Origin: Azonexus hydrophilus DSM 23864
GTDB lineage: Bacteria; Pseudomonadota; Gammaproteobacteria; Burkholderiales; Rhodocyclaceae
Assembly (NCBI RefSeq): GCF_000429605.1
Contig: NZ_AUCE01000018.1
Location: 1 to 64,000 of the forward strand
DNA: 64,000 nt
Direction of reading: 5' to 3'
Both the position numbers and the translations under genes were made by a program. This document shows, piece after piece, positions 53,987 through 61,957 of this stretch (positions within the stretch are counted from its first letter, which is position 1; each line of letters begins with the position of its first letter). The notes under the pieces were generated by a model. That model searched no databases and had not been told where the DNA came from. It saw only the letters and a list, made by a program, of their open reading frames with translations.

Positions 53987-55891
53987 GTGTTGCAGTGCTT
54001 CTTTCGTTTGATCTTGTGGTTTTTTCTGGCCGGGCCGCTTGCGGCCTGGGCGCTCGTGCTCGAACCGGCAACGGGGCTGCATGCGCCGGTGAAACTGTCG
54101 GGAAATCTGGCGGCGCATTGCCTGGCTGATGATAGTGCCACGATCGAAGAGCTTGCCCGGCCTGACCGGGCAAGCGAATTCGTCGCCTTGCCGGAACTGT
54201 TGATCAAGGGGTATAGCAGCGACACATGCTGGCTGCGTTTTACGCTGGAACGTGCAACCGATGCGCCGCCGGATTGGCTGCTGGAAGTAGGCATGCCTTA
54301 TCTGGATGACGTTACGCTGTTTCTGCCCAGCGCTGGTGGCGGCTTCGCATCGCTACAACTGGGAGACCGTTTTCCTTATGCGGAGCGGCCAATTCCGCAT
54401 CGGCTACTGGTGTTTCCGTTTCATTTGGCTGATAGCCAACCGGTGACTGCTTATCTCAGGGTCAAGACTACCAGCACTATGATGGTGGAGACACTTCACC
54501 TTTGGCAACGCAATGGGCTGTTGGCCAACACGCAGATCGAGAACGCGTTCTACTGGCTGGTATTTGGCCTGATTGCATTGGGGGTGCTCTCAAATCTGGT
54601 GTTCTGGGTTTGGTTGCGTGAGGGTATTTATCGTTCCTACACGGTATATCTCGTCACCCTGCTGGTCCTGAATCTGGCAAACAGTGGTTTTGCAACCCAA
54701 TGGCTGTGGCCGCAGTGGCCGGTGCTGGCCGATCGGTCAATTGGCTTCATGGCTGCGTTTACCTTTCTGGTCGGGCTGTTGTTCTTTGATCGTGTGCTCG
54801 AGTTGCGGCAAAGCTTTCCGCGTATCGGCCGGGTGATTCCCGTGATTCTGGCGATTTATGCCACGGCGGCGCTGGTCGCTGCGGCGGGGCATTGGGCTGC
54901 CGTGGCGCCGCTGGTGCAATTCGTGGCACTGACCGCCACCATCTCCATCACCGCTGCCGGTCCCTGGCTGCTATGGCGAGGACAAAAGCATCTCTGGTTG
55001 TATGTGCTGGCCTTCAGTACGCAGCTTTTGATCGTGATCGCCGCGCTCTCGCGCAATCTGGGTCTATGGCCGCTGGATGTGCAACTCGACCATTTCATTC
55101 TGGCCGCCACAGCCATTCATGTCGTATTGCTCAACTTCGCCTTGGCCGAGCGAGTACGCCATGCCCAGCGCGAGAGACATGCTCTGGAGCAGGCGGCAAT
55201 CCGACTGGAGTCCGAACAGCTGGCACTCGAGCAACAGCAGGAATTCATGGCGATGGTCGCCCACGAGTTCCGTACGCCGCTGGCCATCATCGATACCAGC
55301 GCCCAGCGTATTGCTGGTCAACCACAGGCTGAGTCGGAAAAGACGTCGGAGCGCTGCGCGAATATACGTGCAGCAGTCTCACGCCTTACGGCACTGATGG
55401 ACGAGTTTCTGACGCGCGACCGGATGGAAGGGCAGATTCGCCGCTTTGCGCCGGGATCGGTTCGCCTCGAAGAAATCCTTGCTGCTGTATTAGGTGGTCT
55501 GCAGACACAGCGTATAGAGCTTCGGCAGCACAATGTGCCGTCAACAGTATTCTGCGATCCGGCATTGCTACGCGTAGCACTCGCCAACCTCCTTGCAAAC
55601 GCGCTACGCTTTACGCCGCCTGGTCACCCCGTGAGATTTTCAGTGGAAGGTCTGGCCAACGGCGGCGTGGCTTTTCGTGTCGCTGACGATGGCCCCGGAA
55701 TTCCGGCCGACGAGCAGCCTCGACTCTTCGATAAATACTTTCGTGGTCGTAACAGCCAGAGCACGCCGGGTGCCGGCTTGGGTCTCTTTCTTGTCGATCA
55801 AGTAGCGAAATTGCACGGAGGCACGATTCAGCTTGCCAGTAAGACCGGCAGCGAAACCTCCTTTACTTTGACCATTCCCGCATCACCATGA
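53987..55891 (+). CDS. 7TM sensor histidine kinase
   Basis: This 634-residue kinase begins with a hydrophobic signal-type segment, then a 7TMR-DISMED2-like periplasmic sensory domain (PATGLHAPVKLSGN, SDTCWLRFTLERA), which in other proteins may bind carbohydrate. Seven transmembrane helices (about 180-385), a coiled coil, an H-box with H426 (MVAHEFRTPLAIID) and the ATPase domain (NLLANALRFTPPG, DDGPGIP, GAGLGLFLVDQVAKLHGG) follow. The start is GTG 53987. It is divergent from its presumed partner regulator (51-bp gap) and overlaps the next gene by 4 bp. Confidence 0.9.
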   Translation: MLQCFFRLILWFFLAGPLAAWALVLEPATGLHAPVKLSGNLAAHCLADDSATIEELARPDRASEFVALPELLIKGYSSDTCWLRFTLERATDAPPDWLLEVGMPYLDDVTLFLPSAGGGFASLQLGDRFPYAERPIPHRLLVFPFHLADSQPVTAYLRVKTTSTMMVETLHLWQRNGLLANTQIENAFYWLVFGLIALGVLSNLVFWVWLREGIYRSYTVYLVTLLVLNLANSGFATQWLWPQWPVLADRSIGFMAAFTFLVGLLFFDRVLELRQSFPRIGRVIPVILAIYATAALVAAAGHWAAVAPLVQFVALTATISITAAGPWLLWRGQKHLWLYVLAFSTQLLIVIAALSRNLGLWPLDVQLDHFILAATAIHVVLLNFALAERVRHAQRERHALEQAAIRLESEQLALEQQQEFMAMVAHEFRTPLAIIDTSAQRIAGQPQAESEKTSERCANIRAAVSRLTALMDEFLTRDRMEGQIRRFAPGSVRLEEILAAVLGGLQTQRIELRQHNVPSTVFCDPALLRVALANLLANALRFTPPGHPVRFSVEGLANGGVAFRVADDGPGIPADEQPRLFDKYFRGRNSQSTPGAGLGLFLVDQVAKLHGGTIQLASKTGSETSFTLTIPASP

Positions 55892-56775
55892 ATCCATCAT
55901 TCCTTGCTGGCTGTCTGCTGGCTGTTGCGACGATCTACGGCGTTACGCCTGTCCACGCGGCAGCCCTCGACATCCTGCCGGGCGATTATGTCGCGCTACA
56001 GCCGGGCCAATATGGAGTTACCACCTATTTTTACGACCGTCGCCTGGAAGGTCCCTATCGTGCGGGCAGCCGGAGTAACCGCGCTACCGTGGATGCGGGC
56101 ACCGTAGCGCTACGTTTCAGCGGCTATGGTCTTGTCGGCGGCAAGACGTGGGCCTGGTCGGTTACGCCATTGTGGTCGAAGGCGCAGTTGACCGAGGGAA
56201 CGATGCCGGCGGTCTTTGGCCGCGAAGCGCGGGGTGCCGGCGATGTGCGTCTGTCAACCACCATCTGGCCGCTGGCCGACCGAGAGCGCGGCGAATATCT
56301 CGGCATAACCCTGGCATGGTTTGAGCCCACCGGTCATTACAGCAACCGGCGTGTTCTCAATATCGGCGAGAACCGCCGAAAGCTGTCGATTGCTGCAGGT
56401 TGGTCGACGCCGCTTGCCAGCACACTGCGGCTTGAGTTGATCCCTGAACTCACCTTTCATGGTACCAACAAGGACTATCTAGTCGGTCGCGAACGCAAGC
56501 AGGACGTTTCCGTCGCGCTCACCGGCTACCTGCGTTGGCGCGTGGCGCAGCAATGGGAGCTGATGGCAGGTGCACAGACCAACGCCGGTGGTGAGACGCG
56601 CATCAACGGCGTCGAGCAAAATGACGAGGTGAGAAACAAGCGCCTGATGCTGGGGGGCAGCTATTTTTTTGACCAGAATACGGTGCTATCACTACGGTAT
56701 GGCAGTGACACCGTTGCCCGGAACGGCTTCAGGCTGGAGCGTGAATGGCTATTGCGAGTGGGTAGACGGTTTTGA
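55888..56775 (+). CDS. Outer-membrane beta-barrel protein (MetA-degradation type)
   Basis: This 295-residue protein has a signal peptide (SFLAGCLLAVATIYGVTPVHA) and alternating beta strands closing with FRLEREWLLRVGRRF (C-terminal aromatic, typical of outer-membrane barrels). It resembles the family annotated MetA-pathway of phenol degradation, a putative transporter. It overlaps the kinase stop by 4 bp, so it is made with it. The role may be sensing, or uptake of a ligand for the two-component system; that is inference. Confidence 0.83.
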   Translation: MNPSFLAGCLLAVATIYGVTPVHAAALDILPGDYVALQPGQYGVTTYFYDRRLEGPYRAGSRSNRATVDAGTVALRFSGYGLVGGKTWAWSVTPLWSKAQLTEGTMPAVFGREARGAGDVRLSTTIWPLADRERGEYLGITLAWFEPTGHYSNRRVLNIGENRRKLSIAAGWSTPLASTLRLELIPELTFHGTNKDYLVGRERKQDVSVALTGYLRWRVAQQWELMAGAQTNAGGETRINGVEQNDEVRNKRLMLGGSYFFDQNTVLSLRYGSDTVARNGFRLEREWLLRVGRRF

Positions 56776-57524
56776 GCCTGAGGAGGTGAAAAAACAAGAG
56801 ACAAAACTGGCAACCAAGGGGGTTGCGTTGGCGAGGCGATTCAGAACCCCTGGCACAGCAGGCAGCGAACAACTCCAAGGAGTAATTCGCCAATTCACCG
56901 GACCTTTCACAGGCCATCGTTTTCTCCATCATGGATGCCCTCGACGCACACACGGCCATGAGCAGCCAAGCGCTGAACTCGCAGAAGATTCTACTGCGCT
57001 CAATAAGCTAAGCTTGCCACCTCCAGAGAGGCTAAAGTCCGGATTGGGGATAAGTGTGAATTCGCTGACTCGAGAAGCTACCATTAGATCGATTTCAACC
57101 CGAACGGCAGGTGAGCCCCCATTCCTGCCCGATACCGAACGAAGGTCCAACGACATCATTGACCGAGCTCCTTCCGTAGGCCTTTCTGCAGGTTTCCGAG
57201 CGCAGCAGCCGTGCAGGTTAGAACTCACCTGAATGAACCAACTACCGCTTGTGGCCTGTTGCCCCCGGACCATGCCTGCTCTCCTTTAGAAGATTGGTTG
57301 GTCAGATCGGTAGCGGTTCCGAAGGCTCTTGAACGATCTTTTCCTCGCGCTGCGGCTGAAAGCATTCTCAGAAAATCGATCAACCCTCTACCCAATCGCA
57401 AAAAACCTGTGCTATAGTTCGCGCCGCGCTGGAGACAGCAACTGGGTACAAAAGACGGACAAATCCAGTCAAAAGTTTCTAGCCAAGTTTTTGATTTTTA
57501 AGAATTTTTAGAATTGGCTGTAGT
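56776..57524. other. Right-end island DNA without an intact gene
   Basis: No intact gene is visible in these 749 bp. From about 56887 one frame reads FANSPDLSQAIVFSIMDAL then DAHTAMSSQALNS, ending at a stop near 57010. It looks like the C-terminal remnant of a larger protein, perhaps a type I restriction R-subunit, preceded in frame by a stop; this is tentative. The rest is low in coding signal. A promoter-like sequence lies at 57410-57418. Confidence 0.45.
57410..57418 (+). promoter_or_regulatory. Outward-facing extended -10 promoter at the right island end
   Basis: TGCTATAGT is an extended -10 (TGN plus TATAGT), followed by a GC-rich discriminator (CGCGCCGCGC) like those of stable-RNA promoters. 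The -35 place (ACCCAA at 57390) is weak. It points across attR into the second tRNA trio and could supply its transcription, since the trio lost contact with the promoter at 1840-1868. Confidence 0.5.
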
Positions 57525-57547
57525 GCCCCGTCCACTCCGCCAATTTA
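57525..57547 (+). repeat. attR: attR, right attachment site of the genomic island
   Basis: The right copy of the 23-bp perfect direct repeat carries the last 18 bases of tRNA-Asp as an orphan fragment, then AATTTA. It lies 82 bp before the second tRNA-Ala. A short AAATCCGG…CCGGTTT hairpin with T-rich end (57548-57572) follows, perhaps the original tRNA-Asp terminator. Confidence 0.93.
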
Positions 57548-57628
57548 CAAATCCGGTTGATCCGGTTTGTTTTCTGCCAGTCGCGACGGCGACGGCATGA
57601 AGCAAAGATTCGGCTGTCTCTCTGAACT

Positions 57629-57704
<76 letters not shown>

Positions 57705-57735
57705 GGCACCGAATCGACAAGTTTGCGCAGTCCGG

Positions 57736-57811
57736 GTCCCCATCGTCTAGAGGCCTAGGACACTACCCTTTCACGGTAGGTACCGGGGTTCGAATCCCCG
57801 TGGGGACGCCA
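57736..57811 (+). tRNA. tRNA-Glu (anticodon TTC), second copy
   Basis: GTCCCCA/TGGGGAC acceptor with a G1-C72 pair. The anticodon stem CTACC/GGTAG has the same TTC anticodon as the first copy but changed bases at paired sites, so the two tRNAs differ by compensatory substitutions. Confidence 0.95.
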
Positions 57812-57822
57812 AGCTTTAGCGC

Positions 57823-57899
57823 GGAGTGGTAGTTCAGTTGGTTAGAATACCGGCCTGTCACGCCGGGGGTCGCGGGTTCGAGCCCCGTCCACTCCGCCA
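57823..57899 (+). tRNA. tRNA-Asp (anticodon GTC), second copy
   Basis: This is identical to the gene at 2074-2150, so it also contains 18 of the 23 attB bases (the following bases are ACATA, not ATTTA). It was not used by this island but could be a secondary integration site. Confidence 0.96.
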
Positions 57900-57908
57900 A
57901 CATACATT

Positions 57909-57957
57909 AACGCCTTGTAGCATCGTGGGTTCCACGACACTACAAGGCGTTTTGTTT
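57909..57957 (+). terminator. Rho-independent terminator of the second tRNA trio
   Basis: A 12-bp perfect stem AACGCCTTGTAG / CTACAAGGCGTT with an inner CGTGG/CCACG stem is followed by TTGTTTTG. It stands 10 bp after tRNA-Asp and is a textbook terminator. Confidence 0.92.
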
Positions 57958-57977
57958 TGAATGACCCCAGCCCCCCC

Positions 57978-58901
57978 TCAGCGGATGAAGGGCAAAGCAA
58001 GATCGCCTGTACTGCTGGCGCCTGCGCTGGCGGCAAGGCAGGCCTGCCTGAACAGACGACCCGCCGCCCCCGTATTGCGGCGCCGGTGGCTGGCAAAATA
58101 AAAATGCCGGCGCAGGTCAAATTGCGGCGTCGGCAGTTCGATCAGGCTGCCTCGCCGGAATGCCTCGCGCAGGGACAAGCGCGACAGGCAACCCAGCCCG
58201 AGACCCGACTCGACGGCGCGCTTGATCGCCTCGGTATGCTCCAGTTCCAGGCCCAAGCGGAACTCGGTCATCCGACTGCCAATACAGCGGTTGAACTGGC
58301 TGCGCGTTCCCGATCCCGGTTCGCGCAATATCCAGGCGTGTTCCGACAAGGCGGCATTGTCGACCTTGGCGCTACCAGCGAGCACGTGCCCGGGCGCGCA
58401 GAAAACCACCAATTCGTCGGCCAGCCAGGGTTCGACCACCAGATCAGGGTGAACCACCTCGCCTTCGATCAAGCCGAGATCGCATTCGAAACGCAGCAGG
58501 CGCTCGACCACGGTTTCGGAATTGGCGACCTGCAGTTGCACCGGTGATTGCGGATACTGTTTCATGTAGTCGACCACAATCAGCGTTGCCAGGTAGTTGC
58601 CGATCGTCAGCGTCGCGCCAACATTCAGCGGCCCCGGCCGCCCGCCAGACAGGTAATCCTCAAGTTCCCGGGCCTGCCCGATCAAGCTCTCGGCCAGCGG
58701 TAACAGCCCGCGCCCGGCACTGTTCAGGTGCAGGCTCTTGCCAATCCGGTCGAACAACGGACAGTCGTACAAACGCTCCAGTTCGACCAATGCGCTGCTA
58801 GCCGCCGATTGCGACATGGCAAGACGCCCGGCTGCCTGCGAAACATTCTCGCTGCGAGCCACCGCGGCAAAGATCTCCAGTTGACGCAGTGTCAGTCTCA
58901 T
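57978..58901 (-). CDS. LysR-family transcriptional regulator
   Basis: This 307-residue regulator has an N-terminal winged helix (MRLTLRQLEIFAAVARSENVSQAAGRLAMSQSAASSALVELE) and a LysR substrate domain from about 90 to 295 (PLNVGATLTIGNYLA…, GLGLGCLSRLSLREAF). It is divergent from fpr with a 95-bp gap, the usual arrangement for a LysR regulator and its target; FinR-type control of fpr in response to oxidants is plausible. The gap holds A/T-rich sequence with TATGCT before fpr. Confidence 0.92.
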   Translation of the reverse strand: MRLTLRQLEIFAAVARSENVSQAAGRLAMSQSAASSALVELERLYDCPLFDRIGKSLHLNSAGRGLLPLAESLIGQARELEDYLSGGRPGPLNVGATLTIGNYLATLIVVDYMKQYPQSPVQLQVANSETVVERLLRFECDLGLIEGEVVHPDLVVEPWLADELVVFCAPGHVLAGSAKVDNAALSEHAWILREPGSGTRSQFNRCIGSRMTEFRLGLELEHTEAIKRAVESGLGLGCLSRLSLREAFRRGSLIELPTPQFDLRRHFYFASHRRRNTGAAGRLFRQACLAASAGASSTGDLALPFIR

Positions 58902-58996
58902 ATCGACTCAGCAGATAAGCAATAGCCAAATTATCCGCTTTTTGATTTAACGCACAACACCTATGCTGAAACCATTGCCTCCCACCGGACCTCACC

Positions 58997-59773
58997 ATGA
59001 GCAACTTCAATCACGAAACGGTCATTTCCGTTCACCACTGGAACGACAGCCTATTCAGCTTCCGCACCACGCGTGATCCCGGCCTGCGTTTCACCAACGG
59101 ACAATTCGTGACCATCGGTCTGGAAGTCAACGGCCGGCCGGTGATGCGTGCCTACAGTGTCGCCAGCGCCAATTACGAAGAACATCTGGAGTTTTTCAGC
59201 ATCAAGGTACCGGACGGTCGGCTCACCTCACGCCTGCAACACCTGCAACCGGGTGACAAGCTCCTAGTCAGCCGCAAGCCAACCGGCACGCTTGTCCTGC
59301 GCGACCTGAAGCCGGGAAAGCGGCTGTTCCTGTTCGCCACCGGCACCGGCCTGGCCCCCTTCATGAGCCTGATTCACGATCCGGAAACCTATGAGCGTTT
59401 TGACAAGGTGATCCTGATCCACGGCGTCCGCCGGACCAACGAACTGGCCTATCACGACTACATCGAAGAAGATCTCAGGAATCACGAATACCTGGGTGAT
59501 GAAATCCGCGAAAAACTGATTTACTACCCGACCGTCACCCGCGAGCCGTTCCGCAACGAAGGCCGGCAAACCGAGTTGATCCTTTCCGGCAAGCTGTTTG
59601 CAGACATCGGCGAAACCCCGCTCGACCCAGCCACGGACCGCGGCATGATCTGTGGCAGCCCGGCCATGCTCAAGGAAGTTTCCGCCATGCTCGACGGCTT
59701 CGGCTTCAAAATCTCACCGCACATCGGTGAGATGGGTGACTATGTCATCGAACGGGCCTTCGTCGAACAATAG
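58997..59773 (+). CDS. fpr: Ferredoxin/flavodoxin--NADP+ reductase
   Basis: This 258-residue FAD enzyme transfers electrons between NADPH and ferredoxin or flavodoxin. FAD-binding RAYSVAS (compare RxYS) is near residue 50. The NADP domain starts FLFATGTGLAPFMSLI, a second motif is IHGVRRTNELAY, and MICGSPAML near the end matches the family. The C-terminus VIERAFVEQ is like that of bacterial subclass I enzymes. GGACCTCACC precedes the ATG. Confidence 0.95.
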   Translation: MSNFNHETVISVHHWNDSLFSFRTTRDPGLRFTNGQFVTIGLEVNGRPVMRAYSVASANYEEHLEFFSIKVPDGRLTSRLQHLQPGDKLLVSRKPTGTLVLRDLKPGKRLFLFATGTGLAPFMSLIHDPETYERFDKVILIHGVRRTNELAYHDYIEEDLRNHEYLGDEIREKLIYYPTVTREPFRNEGRQTELILSGKLFADIGETPLDPATDRGMICGSPAMLKEVSAMLDGFGFKISPHIGEMGDYVIERAFVEQ

Positions 59774-59895
59774 GCAGAAAGAATCGCGCCGTCATCCGCT
59801 ATTGAGTGCACAACGATTCCCCTCAACTTTCCTGAAAATCACGCGTTAACTCACACAGGGTAATCGTTTCAGACCCTCATCCAAGGAGAGTCACC

Positions 59896-60207
59896 ATGCG
59901 TCACTTCACTCCGGACAATATCGACGTCCTTGCCGTATCGGCGATCAGCGCTGCGGCTTACCTTGATGCGTGTGACCAGGGAGACCAGACAACCCAGCTC
60001 GACCCACGTTGTTACCAGGCCTGCGGCAAAGTGCTCAGGGAAATATTCTCGATGCTCGATCCAGCCATTCACTTTCCGGTCCTGATCGAACAATCTGCTG
60101 CCGCCCGCGAAGTTGCCGAATCGCTGCGCATCGGCAAGCTCATCAGCATCAGCCGCCTCGGTTACTACCCTGAACTGAGCATATTGCTGAATCGTGCATC
60201 GGTCTGA
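59896..60207 (+). CDS. Small protein of unknown function
   Basis: This 103-residue, mostly helical protein (MRHFTPDNIDVLAVSAISAAAYLDACDQGDQTTQLDPRC…) has two or three Cys, no signal peptide and no transmembrane helix. AAGGAGAG precedes the ATG, a good ribosome site, so it is probably a real gene. It is monocistronic between fpr and the convergent CBS gene. I do not recognise the family. Confidence 0.75.
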   Translation: MRHFTPDNIDVLAVSAISAAAYLDACDQGDQTTQLDPRCYQACGKVLREIFSMLDPAIHFPVLIEQSAAAREVAESLRIGKLISISRLGYYPELSILLNRASV

Positions 60208-60247
60208 ATCCACGTCGCTCAGCACATCATTTTCGGCGCACGAACCT

Positions 60248-60871
60248 TCAACGCCAAAGACTCAACGGTGGGTCCGTCATCACGGCACGCAGGATATCCG
60301 TCCGCGAAACGATGCCGACGATCCGTTCCCCCTCATTGAGGATCGGCACGGCACTCAGCCCGCTCTGGATCATCACGTCCGCGATGCGCCTGATGTCGGT
60401 GACCGGCGCGGCAGCGACAACCGGGGAAGTCATCACGTCGCTGACGCGTCGCTTGAGGTTTTCCAGTACGCGTTCCCCCTCGATATCGATCACCGTCAGC
60501 AAATCGCGTTCGGTCACCAGACCGATCAGCCGCCGTGTTTCGTCGAGGACCGGCGCCTGATGTATCTGGCGTTCCTGCAGCAGATGCCAGGCATCCACGA
60601 CTGAACTCATGTGCTCGACGACGGCGACGGGCCGGCTCATGATCTGCGCGGCATGGAACAGCGGCCCCCGCTCAAGATCGGCGGGCAGCATTTTCCGATA
60701 GGCCGAGACGGCTTCCTGCGCCAATGGTGTCGCCACACTCTCTGCCCCGATCTCGTCACCATCGCGGCTGACCCCGCGTGCCCGACGTGCCTGAAGCAGC
60801 GGGTGAACGCGGTTCATCGCCTCCAGGCTGCCACTGAACACCTGACCTGTCATGCCGTAAATGGAAAACAT
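60248..60871 (-). CDS. CBS-domain protein
   Basis: This 207-residue protein has two tandem CBS motifs: about 85-135 (MSRPVAVVEHMSSVVDAWHLLQERQIHQAPVLDETRRLIGLVTERDLL) and 145-200 (VSDVMTSPVVAAAPVTDIRRIADVMIQSGLSAVPILNEGERIVGIVSRTDIL). CBS pairs bind adenosyl compounds and regulate partner proteins; it may sense energy state. The N-terminal 80 residues are without a known domain. It is divergent from the MscS-type gene at 61018. Confidence 0.88.
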   Translation of the reverse strand: MFSIYGMTGQVFSGSLEAMNRVHPLLQARRARGVSRDGDEIGAESVATPLAQEAVSAYRKMLPADLERGPLFHAAQIMSRPVAVVEHMSSVVDAWHLLQERQIHQAPVLDETRRLIGLVTERDLLTVIDIEGERVLENLKRRVSDVMTSPVVAAAPVTDIRRIADVMIQSGLSAVPILNEGERIVGIVSRTDILRAVMTDPPLSLWR

Positions 60872-61017
60872 CCGGGTCTCCTCGGTTGATGGTCATTTCC
60901 AGGCCGCCGCCTATCCGCCGCCAATCGTTCGATACAGGGTAGGCAAGGAAGTTCTTTTGATAAATACTGCCGCCGATGATCGACACTTCGAAATTAACAG
61001 CAAATCCGGATTGAACC

Positions 61018-61851
61018 ATGTCGACACTGACCGACCTCTTCAACGCCATTCCCGGCCAATGGGAAAAGGTGATCGCCACTGTCGCGCTGATCGCCATCGG
61101 CATGCTGTTCTCCCATCTGTGGGCCCGCTACCTCTCCCGGGGAGAGATTTCGGCAGAAAAACGGCGCCTGCATCTGGTCTGGGCCAGAAACGTCATCTGG
61201 TTCATGATCTTCACCATCGTCGTTTCCGTCTGGGCATCGACCATCGCCGGCTTCGCCCTGTCCCTGGCCGCGGTCGCCGGCGCCATGCTGATCGTCAGCA
61301 AGGAATTGCTGATGTGCGTGCTCGGCTATCTCTACATCACCCTGGTTCGTCCGTTCAAGGTCGGCGACCTGATCGAGATCAACCAGCTCAACGGCCGGGT
61401 CATCGACATCGACATGTTTGCCACCACCCTGGCCGAACTCGGATACGCGGGGCAACTGACAGGAAAGGTGGCCGAATTTCCCAACGGAATGCTGCTGACG
61501 ACCCCGCTGAAGAACACGTCGCCGACGGGAGAATACGTCCTCCATCTGTTCCGGATGCCGCTCCCTGAAGGGGCGGCACACGACCTCGATCAGGTCGAGG
61601 TTGCCGCCCTGGCCGCCGCCGACGAAGCCACCCGGACCTGGCAGACCGAGGCGGAAGCGCATTTCCGGAAAATTTCCGATGAGAGTTTCATCGCCTTCCC
61701 GTCGGCACGCAGCAAGGTGCTGTGGGATTTTTCCGACCCCAAGCAACTGATGCTGGTGGTACGAATCGCTTGCCCGGCGCAGCAGCGGCTGAAGGTTGAG
61801 CAGTTCATCTTCCGCGAGACCTGGCGCGCCCTGAGCCGGGACAAGGCGTGA
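61018..61851 (+). CDS. MscS-family mechanosensitive channel
   Basis: This 277-residue protein has three membrane helices: VIATVALIAIGMLFSHLWA, NVIWFMIFTIVVSVWAS and FALSLAAVAGAMLIVSKELLMCVLGYLY. The last, Ala/Gly-rich helix resembles the pore helix of MscS. The beta domain follows (PFKVGDLIEINQLNGRVIDIDMFATTL). It is shorter than MscS in the N-terminus. It would release solutes on osmotic downshift; a specialised role is possible. Confidence 0.85.
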   Translation: MSTLTDLFNAIPGQWEKVIATVALIAIGMLFSHLWARYLSRGEISAEKRRLHLVWARNVIWFMIFTIVVSVWASTIAGFALSLAAVAGAMLIVSKELLMCVLGYLYITLVRPFKVGDLIEINQLNGRVIDIDMFATTLAELGYAGQLTGKVAEFPNGMLLTTPLKNTSPTGEYVLHLFRMPLPEGAAHDLDQVEVAALAAADEATRTWQTEAEAHFRKISDESFIAFPSARSKVLWDFSDPKQLMLVVRIACPAQQRLKVEQFIFRETWRALSRDKA

Positions 61852-61957
61852 ACGACAAGGGCGGCGGTAGCCGGTGTTACATTTCCACACCGAGTTGACG
61901 CTTTCTCCTCCGTTATAATCCTGCGTTTGCCCCACTTCGCGCCCGGAGCCTCGGTCA

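Larger units (their letters stand above)
2133..57547. mobile_element. Integrated genomic island in tRNA-Asp, about 55.4 kb
   Basis: The boundaries are the 23-bp attL and attR repeats. The content is typical of accessory DNA: a tyrosine integrase at the left end, nested IS1182 and Tn3 elements with metal resistance, an integron cassette, an IS5 fragment, a GTPase/LRAT operon, a NERD helicase, a candidate large RNA, and a surface-protein export cluster with its two-component system. I see no relaxase, type IV secretion or phage structural genes. It is therefore either a mobilisable or non-conjugative integrative element, or a decayed one. The second tRNA trio beyond attR is chromosomal. Confidence 0.88.

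Noticed and set aside
56669..57232. 187-residue frame overlapping the end of the outer-membrane protein gene
   Set aside because: It begins inside that gene in another frame and has no ribosome site or recognisable domain.
2156..57524. Prophage or self-transmissible conjugative element
   Set aside because: No capsid, tail, terminase, relaxase, coupling-protein or type IV secretion genes are present.
61883..61918. TTGACG … TATAAT as mltD promoter
   Set aside because: The -10 is good but the spacer is only about 13 bp, so this pair is unlikely to work together. The -10 may use another -35.
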